A stretch of DNA of 64,000 nt from Blepharisma stoltei (GCA_914767885.1 CAJZBQ010000023.1:747501-811500), one strand, 5' to 3'. Shown: positions 33,362 to 44,777, numbered from the stretch's first letter. Numbers and translations: made by a program. Notes: generated by a model not told the origin, from the letters alone.

Positions 33362-34246
33362 CTATAGTAAAATCAAAGCTAAATCTCTTGGGTCACAATT
33401 TCTCAGCTGAGCTGTAAAACCTTCATTTGGGTCTACACAGGCTCGCTTTTCTTGGACATACTCTAAGGCTTTATCAAAACTTAACAGTTGAGATGCCATG
33501 ATGTATGAGATTATGAATAGCTTAATATTGAAAGTTTTCCGAACGTCTATGGGCTAAAACGACCTTTTGGGCCCAATTAGTGATGTCACCTGACAGCAAG
33601 ACCAAAATTGCCTATGAGCCAAAGGGTTCATACCTAAATAAATATCACCAGCCGAGCCAACTGCTCAAGACTGACTGCCTTGTCTTGCCCTTACCTGACT
33701 AAGCTCCTATGGTACTCCACCTAAGGTTCCTTCCTTGGTGTGCTGAGTGGAGAAACCTTAATTCTTTCTTCCCTAGGAGCAGTTCCTCTAGCCCTTCACG
33801 GCCAAAGTTAAGCCACTATTGCTGTGCAGAACTTCTCTAGGAAAAACCAAACTCCAAGGGAGATAGCCAATTTCTCTAACCGAATGGCATTTTATCTGTG
33901 CTACGATGCATGCAGTTACAATAGCTCCACTTCTAGAAACTCCAGCATTGCAGTGGACCAAAATTTGGGTTTGGCTCATAACAGCATCGTGAATATACTT
34001 AATGCAATCAGGCAAAATTTCAATTATGCTTGAATCTGGGTTGTCTTCAAGATGGATGTAGTGGATTTCGATTGAGGGATCATCCGCAGGAATCTCAAAA
34101 TCTAATAATTGCAAAACTTTTTTTATGTTTAAAGATTGTAAAAGTTGAGCGTCGTCTAATGCACTTCTACTCCCAATAAATAAATAGTCGTTAATTTGAT
34201 GGATTTTTGTGTGAAATGCTCGACCTATTCTGTATTGATCCACCAT
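33362..34246 (-). CDS. dual-specificity protein phosphatase
   Basis: Joined length 495 nt, 164 aa: the size of a minimal DUSP catalytic domain. ATG at 34246. INDYLFIGSRSALDDAQLLQ at the N-terminus, then HCNAGVSRSGAIV with catalytic Cys and Arg, and SFDKALEYVQEKRACVDPNEGF at the end, all standard DUSP segments. A retroposon-bearing IES (33514-33903) splits the protein just after the active site (VTACIV|ISYIMAS). Ends 25 bp before the epsin-like ATG on the same strand. Substrates unknown. Confidence 0.9.
33514..33903 (-). mobile_element. SINE-like retroposon IES, ~390 bp
   Basis: Minus orientation; right end (33849-33893) matches the AAAATGCCATTCGGTTAGAG start seen in other copies, and CTGCACAGCAATAGTGGC follows. 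TA boundaries at 33512-33513 and 33902-33903 join ACIV to ISYIM. No clear long target duplication. Confidence 0.75.
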
Positions 34247-35074
34247 TTTACAAAACAATCATATTAGTAGATGATAGGCTAAATTCCTGGTAGAAAAAAT
34301 TGAATTGGGAAATTTATGATTACTTTTTTGTTTAATATTCAGGGTTTTGGCTGAAGAAAATTATGTGAGAAAATGTAAGCCTTTTTTAGCTAAAATTTTT
34401 GGGATAGAAAGAAAATCAAAATAAATAGGTTTATTGTGGGTTTGGGTAGCCTGATATTAGCATTAATGTATGGCAAAAATTTTATAGTATTCAAAATAAA
34501 TAAAATCTAAGTCTGATGAGATTTTCTAGATTTTATTTATAGATGGTGTTTGGTTATAATTTATTAGGCATGCGAATAATTATTCTCAATAAATTGAAAA
34601 ACATCACCAAATTTCCTTATCAATAAACTTCTACTGAGACTAAATTTACTTAATACTTCCCCTTAAATTAGAATAAAAAAGCCATTTTTAATACAAAGTT
34701 AAAGTGATATTAATTATTTTTTAAAATAAAAAAATTTTATAAAATTTTAAAAAAAAAATAAAATTGAATATTTTATTCATTTTGATGAGAATTAATTTAA
34801 AAAATTTAATCGATTCAGCCTGAAAATTGTTTAAATAATATTATACTTATACTTCTTCAATTAAATAGGTCAAAAATAATTTTATAAAATTAAATTATTT
34901 TAACCTATAAAATTTGATCCGATTTAAGCTAAAATACCCCAAAAATGGAAATTTTGCCTATATTTTGTTCTAATCTAAAAGGGGGGAGCTAAATCCTGTC
35001 TAAAATATCTAACTTAGTTTCATCGCCACTATATTGCATTAATTTTTGGATAATAAAATCAGTCTTATAAAAAT
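34247..35074. other. intergenic region with decayed family-B MITE
   Basis: Between divergent genes. About 34656-34988 is a decayed family-B MITE: CTTCCCCTTAAATTAGAA at the left, TTTTGTTCTAATCTAAAAGG then GGGGAG at the right, with one internal unit. Otherwise AT-rich and featureless. Confidence 0.65.
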
Positions 35075-37629
35075 ATGGGCTGTGGTTCGAGTATGAATGA
35101 CCCTGAGGTCAAGGCTTTATCTGACCAATTGAAATTATTCGTCAACGAAAAAAATCAGCTCCAAAACGAAGTAAACGAAATCAAGAGCAGCTTGTCTAGC
35201 TCTTCCACAAAATTAAGAACAAACTTTATAGATTTTTTCTAATAATTTCTCTTCAATTTTCATAATTAAAATCTTTGAAATTCTGATTAATACGAATATT
35301 ATAAAAATCGATACAATTTTTTCAAATTTCGTCAAAAAATAATAATTGCCAATATCTTCTATAGAAATTGCCCGAGGATGGCGCTATTTGCGCCATCCTC
35401 GGGCACCCGAAAATCGGCTCTATACGAGAAAGATTTTCCACATGTGGAGCCATTTTTTCACACATGAGAATCCTGACTTCCACGTGTGAAAAAATAACTC
35501 CACACGTGGAAAATCGTTCCCGTGTGAAGCCGATTTTTCCGTATTGCCAGAGAATAGCAGAAATAGCGCCATTCTCGGGCAATCACCATAGCAAAATTAA
35601 TAAAATATTTGGTATATTTTTTTCTCCAAGCTATATTAAAGTTTAATCAAAAACAAAAATTCCTAATTTTTGTTTTCAAATATCCAAATCTATAGCAAAC
35701 ATCAGTCTCTTTCTAAAACGGAAGATTAAGAAGTCCACTACTCACGATGAAATCAAATCACTGGAGCACGAGAACAAAAAACTGAAGCACGAAATAAAAG
35801 ACCTTGAAAAAGACATAAAGGAAGCAGATCAAGATTCTAATACAAAAATCGCCGCCCTAGAAGCCAAAATCAAAGAAGTTGAAGAGGAATGGGAAAAGAA
35901 AAAAGCTGAGAGAAATGACGTCAGCAAGAAGCTCACAGAAGTCAATGGAGAATCTTCAAAACTCACAGCAGAAGTCAAAGCTTTGGATACTCAAAAAGCT
36001 GAAGAAGAAAAAAAGATTGCAGCTTTAAAGCAAAAATTAGAAGAAAAGGTAAAATTAACCAAAGACTGTGACCAGCTGAAAGAAAAAATTGACGATTTGA
36101 AGGATACTGTTGAAAAAAAGAACTCGCTGATTGCTGATCTGGAAAAAGATTTGGCAGATATAGCGACTGAAGGGACTGTGGAAGGGTATGAAGCTGAATT
36201 AGCTGAAGCTAAAAAGACAAACCAAGCAATTGTGGACGAAACTGCCTCTCAAACCAAGTTTTTACAGGACTGCAAGGCTGCTAATTATGGTAAAAAATTA
36301 GATGAAGCCAAAGACAAGCAGGAAGAGTTGCTTAAACAGCTAGAAATAAAACAAAGTGAAAGAGCTGCCTATGAAAACCAAACTAGAAGCAAGTTAGTTA
36401 GTTAGTTAGTTAGTTAGTTTTAAAAGGCCATACGTGGGCGAAACCAGCGGACCTCAACACCTCAGCTCGAAAGACGACACCAGGTCGGGTTTTGATGAGA
36501 CCATACTCCCAGGCCTGACGCCATCTTGATTTCTGGTCAAAACCACCTGTCCAAGGGATCAGCTCCTTTGGGCAGAGCCACTTCTGTCTGAGTGCCCCGA
36601 TGGTCCCGATGAAGGAAGACCATGTGGTAGGAAAAACCTGTCTAGCCCATCTGGCAGGGACAGGGAAAACCTTCGGAGGAGAAATAAAATTTCCTTTTCG
36701 GCACGGCTTCCCACAACTGAAGGCCTACTTAGGACAGGAATGAGACCTGTATATTCAGCTTCATCAGCAATGGGTCCTACCAGCTCCATAGGAGGTGCGC
36801 CTCTGAGTCCAATTTCCGTCAATGTCACCATTTTATCTCTAAACTAGAAGCAAGGAATCACAAATCGTGACCTTAACTGAAACATTGAAAGCCAGAATTG
36901 AAGCCTTGAACCCTATTACAGAAGAAGACTTCAACCAACAAATTGCAGCCCAAGAAGGCCTCAACGCAGAAATCAGCAAAGAAATCCAAGGTTTAGAAGC
37001 CACTAAACACGCTAAAAGAGAAGAATTAAAGCATATCATTGCAAATGACGACCAAAGCCAAGAAAATGAAGTCGCCAAACAAATTTCTGAAAAAGAGGCT
37101 GAAGTCCATACATTAGAAGCTGACTGGAAAAAGAGAATTGCTTAGATTTTAAAGTGTCTCTTTGGCTGATATAGACGCTACCCACTCTTTTAACTCCCAA
37201 CTAGTGAAGTCAGTAGCCATCTTGTCTTGCAAGCATTCCAGAGAGTTTTCACTGGACGCGTTAAACTCGCTCGAATCTAGTCCCAGCGCTTTTTTCGCTT
37301 AAGAGTCACCCTTGTCAGGCAGTAAAAATCATATTTCTTCATTCTCTCTTGGACCAACAAATTACGTATCGGTAATCCATATTTGTACTGTGGATAAAGG
37401 TCCACGTTAATAACAAACTGTTGAGGAGGAAGGGTTGTCGAAGAGAAATAATTCTGTACGTAGCCATTTTATTATTATATTAAAAAGAATTGCAGATATG
37501 AAGGAAACAATTCAGAGTTTGAGCAATGAAAGAAGAACACTTAAAGGAGAAATTCATAATTTGCATGAAGAGCACCATGAGCTTGAGAAAAAGATTAAGA
37601 AAGCCAAAAAGCACCACCATCACCATTAA
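35075..37629 (+). CDS. MGCGSS-start long coiled-coil protein
   Basis: Joined length 1227 nt, 408 aa. The start MGCGSSMND fits N-myristoylation with Cys3 palmitoylation. Nearly the whole remainder is Lys/Glu-rich coiled coil (LEHENKKLKHEIKDLEKDIK, KLEEKVKLTKDCDQLKEKID), ending KKAKKHHHHH, a natural His run. Inserts: IES 35216-35715 with a foldback, a retroposon with perfect duplications (joining NQTRSK to ESQIVTL) and a second retroposon near the end. Likely a membrane-tethered structural protein of the cell cortex, by inference. Confidence 0.8.
35216..35715. mobile_element. TA-bounded IES with foldback, 500 bp
   Basis: Holds a foldback at 35367-35583 whose ends are ATTGCCCGAG and its complement. 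It also holds a local hairpin (CCCGAGGATGGCGC...GCGCCATCCTCGGG) and nested inverted repeats of CCACACGTGGAAAATCG type. Removal joins SSSSTKL to KRKIKKSTTHDE. Confidence 0.8.
36394..36840 (-). mobile_element. SINE-like retroposon IES, 447 bp
   Basis: Perfect 14-bp duplication AAACTAGAAGCAAG (36380-36393, 36841-36854). Minus orientation: AAAATGGTGACATTG start at the right, (TTAG)n tail at the left (36394-36418). Confidence 0.9.
37142..37481 (-). mobile_element. SINE-like retroposon IES, ~340 bp
   Basis: Flanks AAAAAGAGAATTGC (37128-37141) and AAAAAGAATTGC (37482-37493). Starts AAAATGGCTACGTAC at the right. TA-to-TA excision of 37116-37482 and duplication-based excision of 37142-37493 both keep frame but give slightly different proteins. 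Confidence 0.75.
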
Positions 37630-37657
37630 TTTAATTTCAATTGGATAATTCTTCTTA

Positions 37658-37935
37658 ATCCCCTCCGTGAACGAACAAACCATTGGAAAAATCCCAAATA
37701 CCCACATAGTGAGCTATCAAAAATTTTTTTATGAAAAAAATACTCGACATATAGATGATAATTATTACAATGAAATCTCGAGCTAATTCTGTATAATTTA
37801 ATACAAATTAGACTAATTTTTTCTTTCAAATTTTTGTGAGTTGGAATTTTTTTAAATTCAGTTTTCAAATTTACATATAAATTTTTTTAAACAAAGACTC
37901 TATAACCGAACAAAATTTTTTAGACTATTATGGAG
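37658..37935. mobile_element. decayed family-A MITE, intergenic
   Basis: TTA flanks (37655-37657, 37936-37938); left TCCCCTCCGTGAACGAAC, right end CCGAACAAAATTTTTTAGAC then TATGGAG. Lies between two convergent genes, so it need not be removed for coding. Confidence 0.7.
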
Positions 37936-37956
37936 TTAGAAATAGAAAAATTAAGA

Positions 37957-40900
37957 TTATTGGGACTCTTCGTCACTTGATAAACTGTCGGCTTGATCAA
38001 ACTCATAGTCATCAATTGGACCATTGGAAGTAAGTTTTTCACTGAGGGATATCCATAAGTTGAACTTGGATTTCGATAGGCTTGTTTGGGCGCTGATAAA
38101 AGAATTTGCAACTTCTTCTTTGCGCCAGCCTTCGATCCACGAAAAGTAGTCAAAGCTTTCAAACTTTTTCTCAATTGTTTTTAAAGATTCTGGAATTTCT
38201 TCTTTTTCGAATTCGTAGCTATATTGGCTGCTGCTTAAATCTTCGCTGATTTTATTTATACTATTTATAGTAAATTTATAGTAATAAATAATTTAAAAAA
38301 AATACCAAAAAATGCTGCAAATATCATCTAAAAATGCATAAAGTTTGGGCTGCTTCAGAATTTCCATTATGCTCATTTTCTGCTAATATTGAGGCTGATT
38401 TTAGTCTTCTTTGGAACTGCTCATAAAATGGGTTAGATTTTTCAAAGTATTTTGACACTAAAAATGCTCCATAATTGGCTAGTTTAATTAGCCCATCATT
38501 TTTCTTGGATTTTAAGCATTTAATAATATGAGATGTTATTCTCAACGTTAAAGCTTGGTTTAGCTTATAAATTTGATGCAAATACTCTGATGGGTCGCCT
38601 TGGCCAAACGATAAAATTCATACTATTCCATGAGCTGCAGCTATTAAGTTGTCTTGGACTAAATTTTCCATTATATAAGTACAGAGTGATGCTTGAAAAT
38701 ATGCCTTGTAAAATGCTGCTTTTTCTCTTTCTAACGTCTGTTTATTTTCTTCAGTTAAAACGACTATAAAAGGAGGCTCTCTAATTATTTTAAGCTGTTT
38801 TTTCAGTCTTACATAGAGAATTTCATCTTCATTCAGCATTTCAAAACTTCTTTTGTCAGGTGTGCAATCTTTTACAGCCAAGTCCAAAATAAACCATCTG
38901 CTCAGCTGTTCCTCACCTCTGACTTTGAGTCATACAGCAAAATTAATTAATTCATGCCTCGTGAACTCTTTGGTTCCTTGCTTTTTGTTTCTAAATGAAA
39001 GAAATTGAGCAAAAGCTTGGGATTGTCTCATAGCATAAAAATCAGTGATTCTTCTTACTAGGCTTGAAACTTTAAACTCCATAAGCTCTTCCTCATATTT
39101 TTGATTGTCTTCTTCAACTATTTGTTTAAGTTCACTAGAAATGAGAGACTTATAATGATCTGTGACAAGTTCTGTCTTGCTGCTAAGTGTATAGCTCCTT
39201 AGTAAGCCTTTCGGTATTTTTGGGATTAGAGAATTGTCAATATAAATTAAGCAGTGTGCAGTTGCTTGGTCTTTTCCACCAGTTGCATACTCCATGACTT
39301 CTTTTTCAGTGACATCGTTTACATAAATGTCGTTATATTTTCTTCATTGCTCATATTCTGCATCAAAAACATAAGCATAATAATAGCTTGAGCCTAGAGA
39401 TCCATCATGAATTATAATAGAATGTAAATGGTATTGGTGCTTTTTTAGCTCCTCAATATCATAAATGCTCTGAATTTGCATTGTCAGCTCTTCAAGCTGA
39501 CGTTCCATATCTTTTACTTTTTCACTGGCATTTGATGCAAGAATTGTTAAATATTCTTTCACTGGAGAAATTTCATCAAGAAAATCTGGACTCATCCCTA
39601 AATTTTCAGGCACCCAAAGCTGCAAGTCGGGGTAAGGATTTTCTATTTCATCTCGAGGGATAAATTGCTCTTCTAGTAGCTTTCCGGTCTCTTCAAAAAG
39701 GACATCAAGGCTGACTCCGCCACTTTTATAATTTTTAAATTTATTTTGAATTTATTTAAATTTAATTATTTTTTTATTATGATGGACTTATTTTTATATA
39801 TAAAATTAAGATAATAAAAATTATAATATTTTGAAGATTAAAGTAACTTAATATATCAATAGCAGCTTCAAGTTCTTTGCATTTTTCAATTAAATCAGAC
39901 AAAATATTCCTCCTACTCATGCTTAGTTCTTTATTTTCGAGCAGAAATCTGTCTGGGTAAATAATTTTTGGAAATGAAAATTGGTTATAGCATTTATACT
40001 TTTCCTTGCCAGAAATATAAGTTCTATTTATTTGAAATAGCAGCATCCCTGGGAGTTTTTCAATCCATTTTTCTTTTATAGCTGAAGTTTTGTATTCCTC
40101 AATCCAATATTCATCGGTTTTTGAGTAATTTAAAGTATCCCAAGCACTATATAAATTTTTTTCATATACACTTAGCTCGATTTTTCCAAAGACTGACTCC
40201 CCCCCCTTTAAATTGGATCTAAAAATTTTGTTCCAATTTAAAGGGGGGTTAAGAAAAATTTTTTATAAAAAAAAATTTCAAAAAGTTATCGAATTAGATT
40301 AATAAATTTGTTTAATGAAATGATAATTACTCTTTTATCCTTTAAAACAAAGCAAGATATAAACTAAAATTTTATTATTAATTAATGCGCCACTATTAAT
40401 TGGTATCAAAACTATTTACGCAAAAATTATTATTTTTATTGATCAAAAAACATTAAAAAAAAAAAATTTTAGAAAATTTATTAATCAAAGTGCTAATTTT
40501 GTTTAAATAAGATGTTATTTATACTCTATTCTTTAAAATAAAGCAAGAGATAAGTAAATTTTGAATTTTTGTAAAGAATTCGTATATATCAAAGCTATTT
40601 AAATAAAAAATTACATTTTTATCAAAAAAATAAAATTTTTTTAAAACAAAAAATTAAATGTTTTTAAAAATTTACAATTAAGGATAATAAAATTTATTTA
40701 AATAAGATGCTCTTTATACTCTATTCTTTAAACAAGAGCAGGATACAACTAAATTTTTTTAATTTTAGTTAAGAAGAAACATTTAAATTATATCAAAACT
40801 TTTTACATAAAAATTATGATTTATATATATAAAATTTTTTATTATAAAATTAAATTTTTGTTCCAATTTTAAGGGGGGTTAATTTACCAAAAAAGTGGAA

Positions 40901-41981
40901 ATTTACCTATATTTTGCTCCAATTTAAACGGGGGGGAGTGAGGGTTTTCTGAGGAGAAATGGGCTTCCATCTTCATTAGTAGCAGTTACTATATCTAGCT
41001 GTTTTGCATAAAATAGCTGAGAAACGTATCCTTGGCTTGCTAGATTAGCCCCTAGCAATGAGCTGAGTCATTTTTTCATAAGTGTTTTTTCTATAGCTTC
41101 TGGTGCTTCAGTCTTGCTTGCTGCTGCAGGTGGAAATTTTGCTTTTAATCCTTCTTCAATTCTTGCTACAAGAGTCATATTGAATTCCCCTATATCTGTG
41201 TTCATCCCAATAAATACTTTTTTGCCAAAATCATCCACAATTGCATCTATCCTTTTTCTCATTAAATTTAATAAAATATAACCCATTTTTTTTTTTTTAT
41301 TATTTACACTAAAAAATTCTATAATACACCTGCAGGGTCAACGTATTTTTTATTACTTCTTATCATGAACGCAAACAGTTTTTGCAATTCTTGGACCAAT
41401 TTAACGCTTGCTTGCTTTATTCCTGATTCAGAATTTTCTTGAGCAGGATGGACTTTAAACTGAAGGATTTCTTGAACGAGTTTTGGAATCATAAAATAAG
41501 TTTGTATCAAAGAATTGAAAAAATAAGTGCTGCCTTTGTTTTTCAAGCCTACAGGAGTGCCTTCTTTACGCTGCCGCAGTTCAGCGTTAAGAGGCTCATA
41601 AGAGTAGTTTTCTCGAGTGCTTTTATAATCGGTAAAGCCTGTATATGTGTAGGCAGATGCATCATAGTTAGATGTGACAGTGAATGAAACTGCTTTGGTA
41701 TTTGTGCCTGAGGATTTTATGTTGATTGGGAAAGAAGAAATCGCTGATGCTCCGGCGTCTATAAAGTCAGCAACTGGCTCTCAGAGGTTGTTATTGATGT
41801 CGTCTTCCCATTCCATATCAAAACTGTCTCCTTTGTCCATGTTATATATTTGGGTTTTAATTAGAGGCGTTTTAATGAGAGCTATAAGCTATCATAAGAT
41901 TGTCTTGAAATTGAGAAAAATGCTTATAATAAGCAATAAGTAGCCAGAATTAAATGCAAGGTTTGAAGCGATCATAAGCAT
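37957..41981 (-). CDS. USP25/28-like ubiquitin protease fold, catalytically dead
   Basis: Joined length 3003 nt, about 1000 aa; start uncertain (ATG 41981 used, coding may begin by 42050). USP order: GLKNKGSTYFFNSLIQTYF (Cys box), IGEFNMTLVARIEEGL, WIEKLPGMLLFQINR, FPKIIYPDRFLLENKEL, HDGSLGSSYYYAYVFD and WRKYNDIYV (His box). The long region between and the C-terminus suit USP25/28. The Cys-box Cys is Tyr (ACT TAT TTT) and the His of GHY is Tyr (AGC TAT TAT), so hydrolysis is unlikely; ubiquitin binding may persist. Inserts: IESs 41885-41938, 41274-41326, 39729-39828, 38261-38330 and a TGA-flanked MITE. Confidence 0.85.
38261..38330. other. short TA-bounded IES, 70 bp
   Basis: Removal joins AAQTLCIF to INKISEDLSSS in the USP-like gene; a second nearby TA would also keep frame. 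Confidence 0.7.
39729..39828. other. short TA-bounded IES, 100 bp
   Basis: Removal joins LSYFNLQN to KSGGVSLDVLFEE in the USP-like gene. Confidence 0.8.
40197..40938. mobile_element. long family-B MITE (IES), 742 bp, TGA-flanked
   Basis: TGA duplicated (40194-40196, 40939-40941). Same structure and internal three-unit repeat as the copy at 31172. Removal joins LLRKP to SVFGKIELSVYE. Confidence 0.93.
41274..41326. other. short TA-bounded IES, 53 bp
   Basis: Poly-T rich; removal joins KYVDPAGV to LNLMRKRIDAIV. Confidence 0.8.
41885..41938. other. short TA-bounded IES, 54 bp
   Basis: Removal joins LAFNSGYL to ALIKTPLIKTQ near the N-terminus of the USP-like gene. Confidence 0.7.
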
Positions 41982-42050
41982 TTTTCTTTGAGCGGAATCT
42001 TCAAAATCATCTAATCTAAACTTCCATTCTTAATTATACCTCATTATTTT

Positions 42051-43147
42051 TTAAAATAAATTGTTATTAAATCATTTTATATAAAATTTAAATATCATAT
42101 CATATGGAAAGTATAGTTAATTAATTTATAAAATTTATGTTTTATATTCAAAGCTAGGATACTTAAAAATAATATTTTTATATGAAAAAATTCCATATTT
42201 TATAGGAGGGGAAAGAATTAATGCATACGCCAAACTTCAATAAAAATTTTAATACTCTTGATAAACCACAAGCCTAGAATAATTTGCTGAACATTTATAG
42301 GAAAATTTAATAAATGATCTTATTTTACAATTAAAATTAAGGCTATTGATGGTCTTTAATGTCTATGGTGTCTAAAATGATTAAAACTTCGTTTAAGCGT
42401 TGTTTAATCATATTAATGATAATTACTCCCTCTACGTGTTTTTATTGATTATTCACTTTTAATTGATTTTTGATAAGAGAAATGCAAATTAATAAAGCAG
42501 AATGCCATATTTTAAACTAAGTCATATAAAGAATATAATCCGATTGCAGTACACCCTATTCCAGAAAATTCTGACAATAATTAATTTAAGAATGAATTTA
42601 CTGTATTTCTATAACGTCTTATTTTTCTGACTTTTTTCTTAAGCATAAGCATCTATTTTTAAGGAATCATAAATCTACTGGTTTACTGCTTTAGCAAACT
42701 TCTATATCGATATTAACAAAATCTTAATAAGGGATTTAAATGATTTGAAAAAATATAATGCTTCAAACTATTCATTACTTTTAAAAGACTCTACATTAAA
42801 GGGTAAGCCGCAAAATATAACCGTCTTAAAGATTATTTAAATATTTTTGATGATATTGAAAATTTTATTCCACCATAAATTAATTACATGAAAAGTAATT
42901 TTTTATTATAGCTTTTCGCCATAATGACTTTCCAAGTCTCCATATTATCAACCATTTAATAATATTTCAATATTCGATTCTAGAATCCCTCTTCCATTTT
43001 AGTGGCGACTATATCGACCCTTTGCTCATTATTCGACCACAACACATTCAATTTCTGATATCCTTACATGTTTCACTGAGTCAGTAAATATATAAAAAAT
43101 AAAAAAAAAATTCCAAGCTTGAAAGATTAAAACCAAGAAAAATCTAA
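42051..43147. other. intergenic AT-rich stretch, nothing recognised
   Basis: About 1.1 kb between the 5' end of the USP-like gene and a MITE. No open frame of note, no repeats seen; may contain promoters or unique germline-limited DNA. Confidence 0.5.
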
Positions 43148-43505
43148 CTCCTCCCCGTCCGTGAGTGAACAAAATCAATAGAAAATCCCTATTTTTTGCC
43201 CAAAAACCTACCCTCCGCGAGCGAACAAAAATTATTTTAATAGAAAAAATTTGATATATAAGTGATAACTAGTATCATAAAATCTCGAGCTAATTCTGTT
43301 TAATTTTAAACAAATTGCGTTTTAAAACATAGATTTTACAAATTAAATTAATATTTGCCTTCCAATTTTTTGAGAAGTAGGATTTTTTTAAATTCCAAAA
43401 AGAATTTTTCTTTAAAATTTTTATATAATATTTTTTAAAAAAAAAAAAATTAACCCCCCTCCGTGAGCGAACACAATTTTTTTGTTCGCTCATGGATGGG
43501 GGGAG
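43148..43505. mobile_element. family-A MITE, intergenic, 358 bp
   Basis: TAA flanks (43145-43147, 43506-43508). Inverted orientation: direct motif pair at the left, hairpin at the right (CCTCCGTGAGCGAAC/GTTCGCTCATGGATGG). Ends about 80 bp before the cyclin ATG. Confidence 0.9.
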
Positions 43506-43584
43506 TAAGAAGATTTATAATTTCATGGTTATAAAATTTTTTCAATTGATAAATAATTGTCATTCTTAAATTAGTTGTAAAAAT

Positions 43585-44777
43585 ATGACGAAGTTTGAGG
43601 CTATGAGCCACATGTTGATCAAAAAAATTTCAAATCAAGTTTCAGAGGTCCAGCATTTAGAAATATTTTCAGTAGAGCGACCTTTGTCAATCCATTTGTT
43701 TGCCTATCTTGAATACATTCAAGATGAACTTGACTGCTGCGATACAGTTTTTGCCTTACTCCCCCCCTCCGTGAGCGAACAAAACCATTAGAAAATCGCT
43801 ATTTTTTGCCCAAAAACCCACCCTCCGTGAGTGAACAAAAATTTTTTATGGAAAAAAATTTTGATATATAAATGATAATTAGTATAATGAAATCTAGAGC
43901 TAATTCTGTTTAATTTTAAACGAATTGCATTTTAAAACATAAATTTTATTTGCTTTCCAATTTATACGAATTAGGATTTTTTTAAATTTCGAAAAAACAA
44001 TATAAATTGTTTTAAAAAACAAAAAATTAACCCCCCTCCGTAAGTGAACAAAATTTTTTTTGTTCACGGACGGGGGGGAGTTAGCATACCTGTATATTGA
44101 AAAGCTACTTACTCCCCCCTCCGTGAGCAAACAAAATCATTAAAAAATCCTTATTTTTTGCCCAAACACCTAGTGAGTGAACAAAATTTTTTATGGAAAA
44201 AACTTGGATATATAAGTTATAATTAGTATAATGAAATCTCTAGCTAATTCTGTTTAATTTTAAACAAATCACGTTTTAAAACATAAATTTTACAAATTAA
44301 TATTTGCTTTTTAATTTTTTCAAATTAGGATCCTTTTAAATTTCGAAAAAAAAATTAAGAGCAACAAGATTTTTTTATTCGCTCACGGAAGGGGGAGTTA
44401 AAAACTTCCCCAGGTTCGTGATAAACGCTTCCAACTTATTTAGGCTTACTTTTACAGCCCTAATAATTGCCTTAAAGTTTACTGAAGATAATAAGTTTCC
44501 TTATGAAGACCTTGCTAAACTTGGCCACATAAACGCCAAAGAGCTGTCAGTATTAGAAGAAGTTTTATTATCATCACTGAATTACGAACTTTGGGACGAA
44601 GAAATAGTAAAAAAGTCCCAAGACCTATTAAATGTATGAAACAATTTCAACATATGCAGTGATACTGAATATGAAGAAGAATCAGAAGATGTAGGAAGCG
44701 AAAGTACAAATTTTACTGAAAGTTTTGACGATTTAAGTAACTTGTCAGAACTAAGTGCCTTTTTTACAGACATTTAA
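43585..44777 (+). CDS. PHO80-like (P/U-type) cyclin
   Basis: Joined length 579 nt, 192 aa. Cyclin box: LSIHLFAYLEYIQDELDCCD, FALAYLYIEKLL, NASNLFRLTFTALIIALKFT, FPYEDLAKLGHINAKELSVL, LEEVLLSSLNYEL. This matches the PHO80/Pcl pattern (AYIYLDR, N.HRLLLTSLMIAAKF, N..E....E). The acidic C-terminus (DTEYEEESEDVGSES) is extra. Two family-A MITEs flank a 31-bp coding island in the first cyclin helix pair; both must go to restore the box. One TGA (44637) is Trp. The partner CDK is unknown. Confidence 0.88.
43759..44080. mobile_element. family-A MITE (IES), 322 bp
   Basis: TTA duplicated (43756-43758, 44081-44083). Direct motif pair left, hairpin right (CCTCCGTAAGTGAAC/GTTCACGGACG). Removal joins TVFAL to AYLYIEKL. 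Confidence 0.93.
44112..44397. mobile_element. family-A MITE (IES), 286 bp
   Basis: TTA duplicated (44109-44111, 44398-44400). Direct pair at the left (CTCCGTGAGCAAAC, GTGAGTGAACAAA); the right hairpin has lost one arm. Removal joins IEKLL to KNFPRFVINAS. Confidence 0.88.

Noticed and set aside
43290-43493. Small minus-strand proteins beginning MSEQ.NFVRSRRG
   Set aside because: They recur in every family-A MITE because the terminal motif is open in that frame; not genes.
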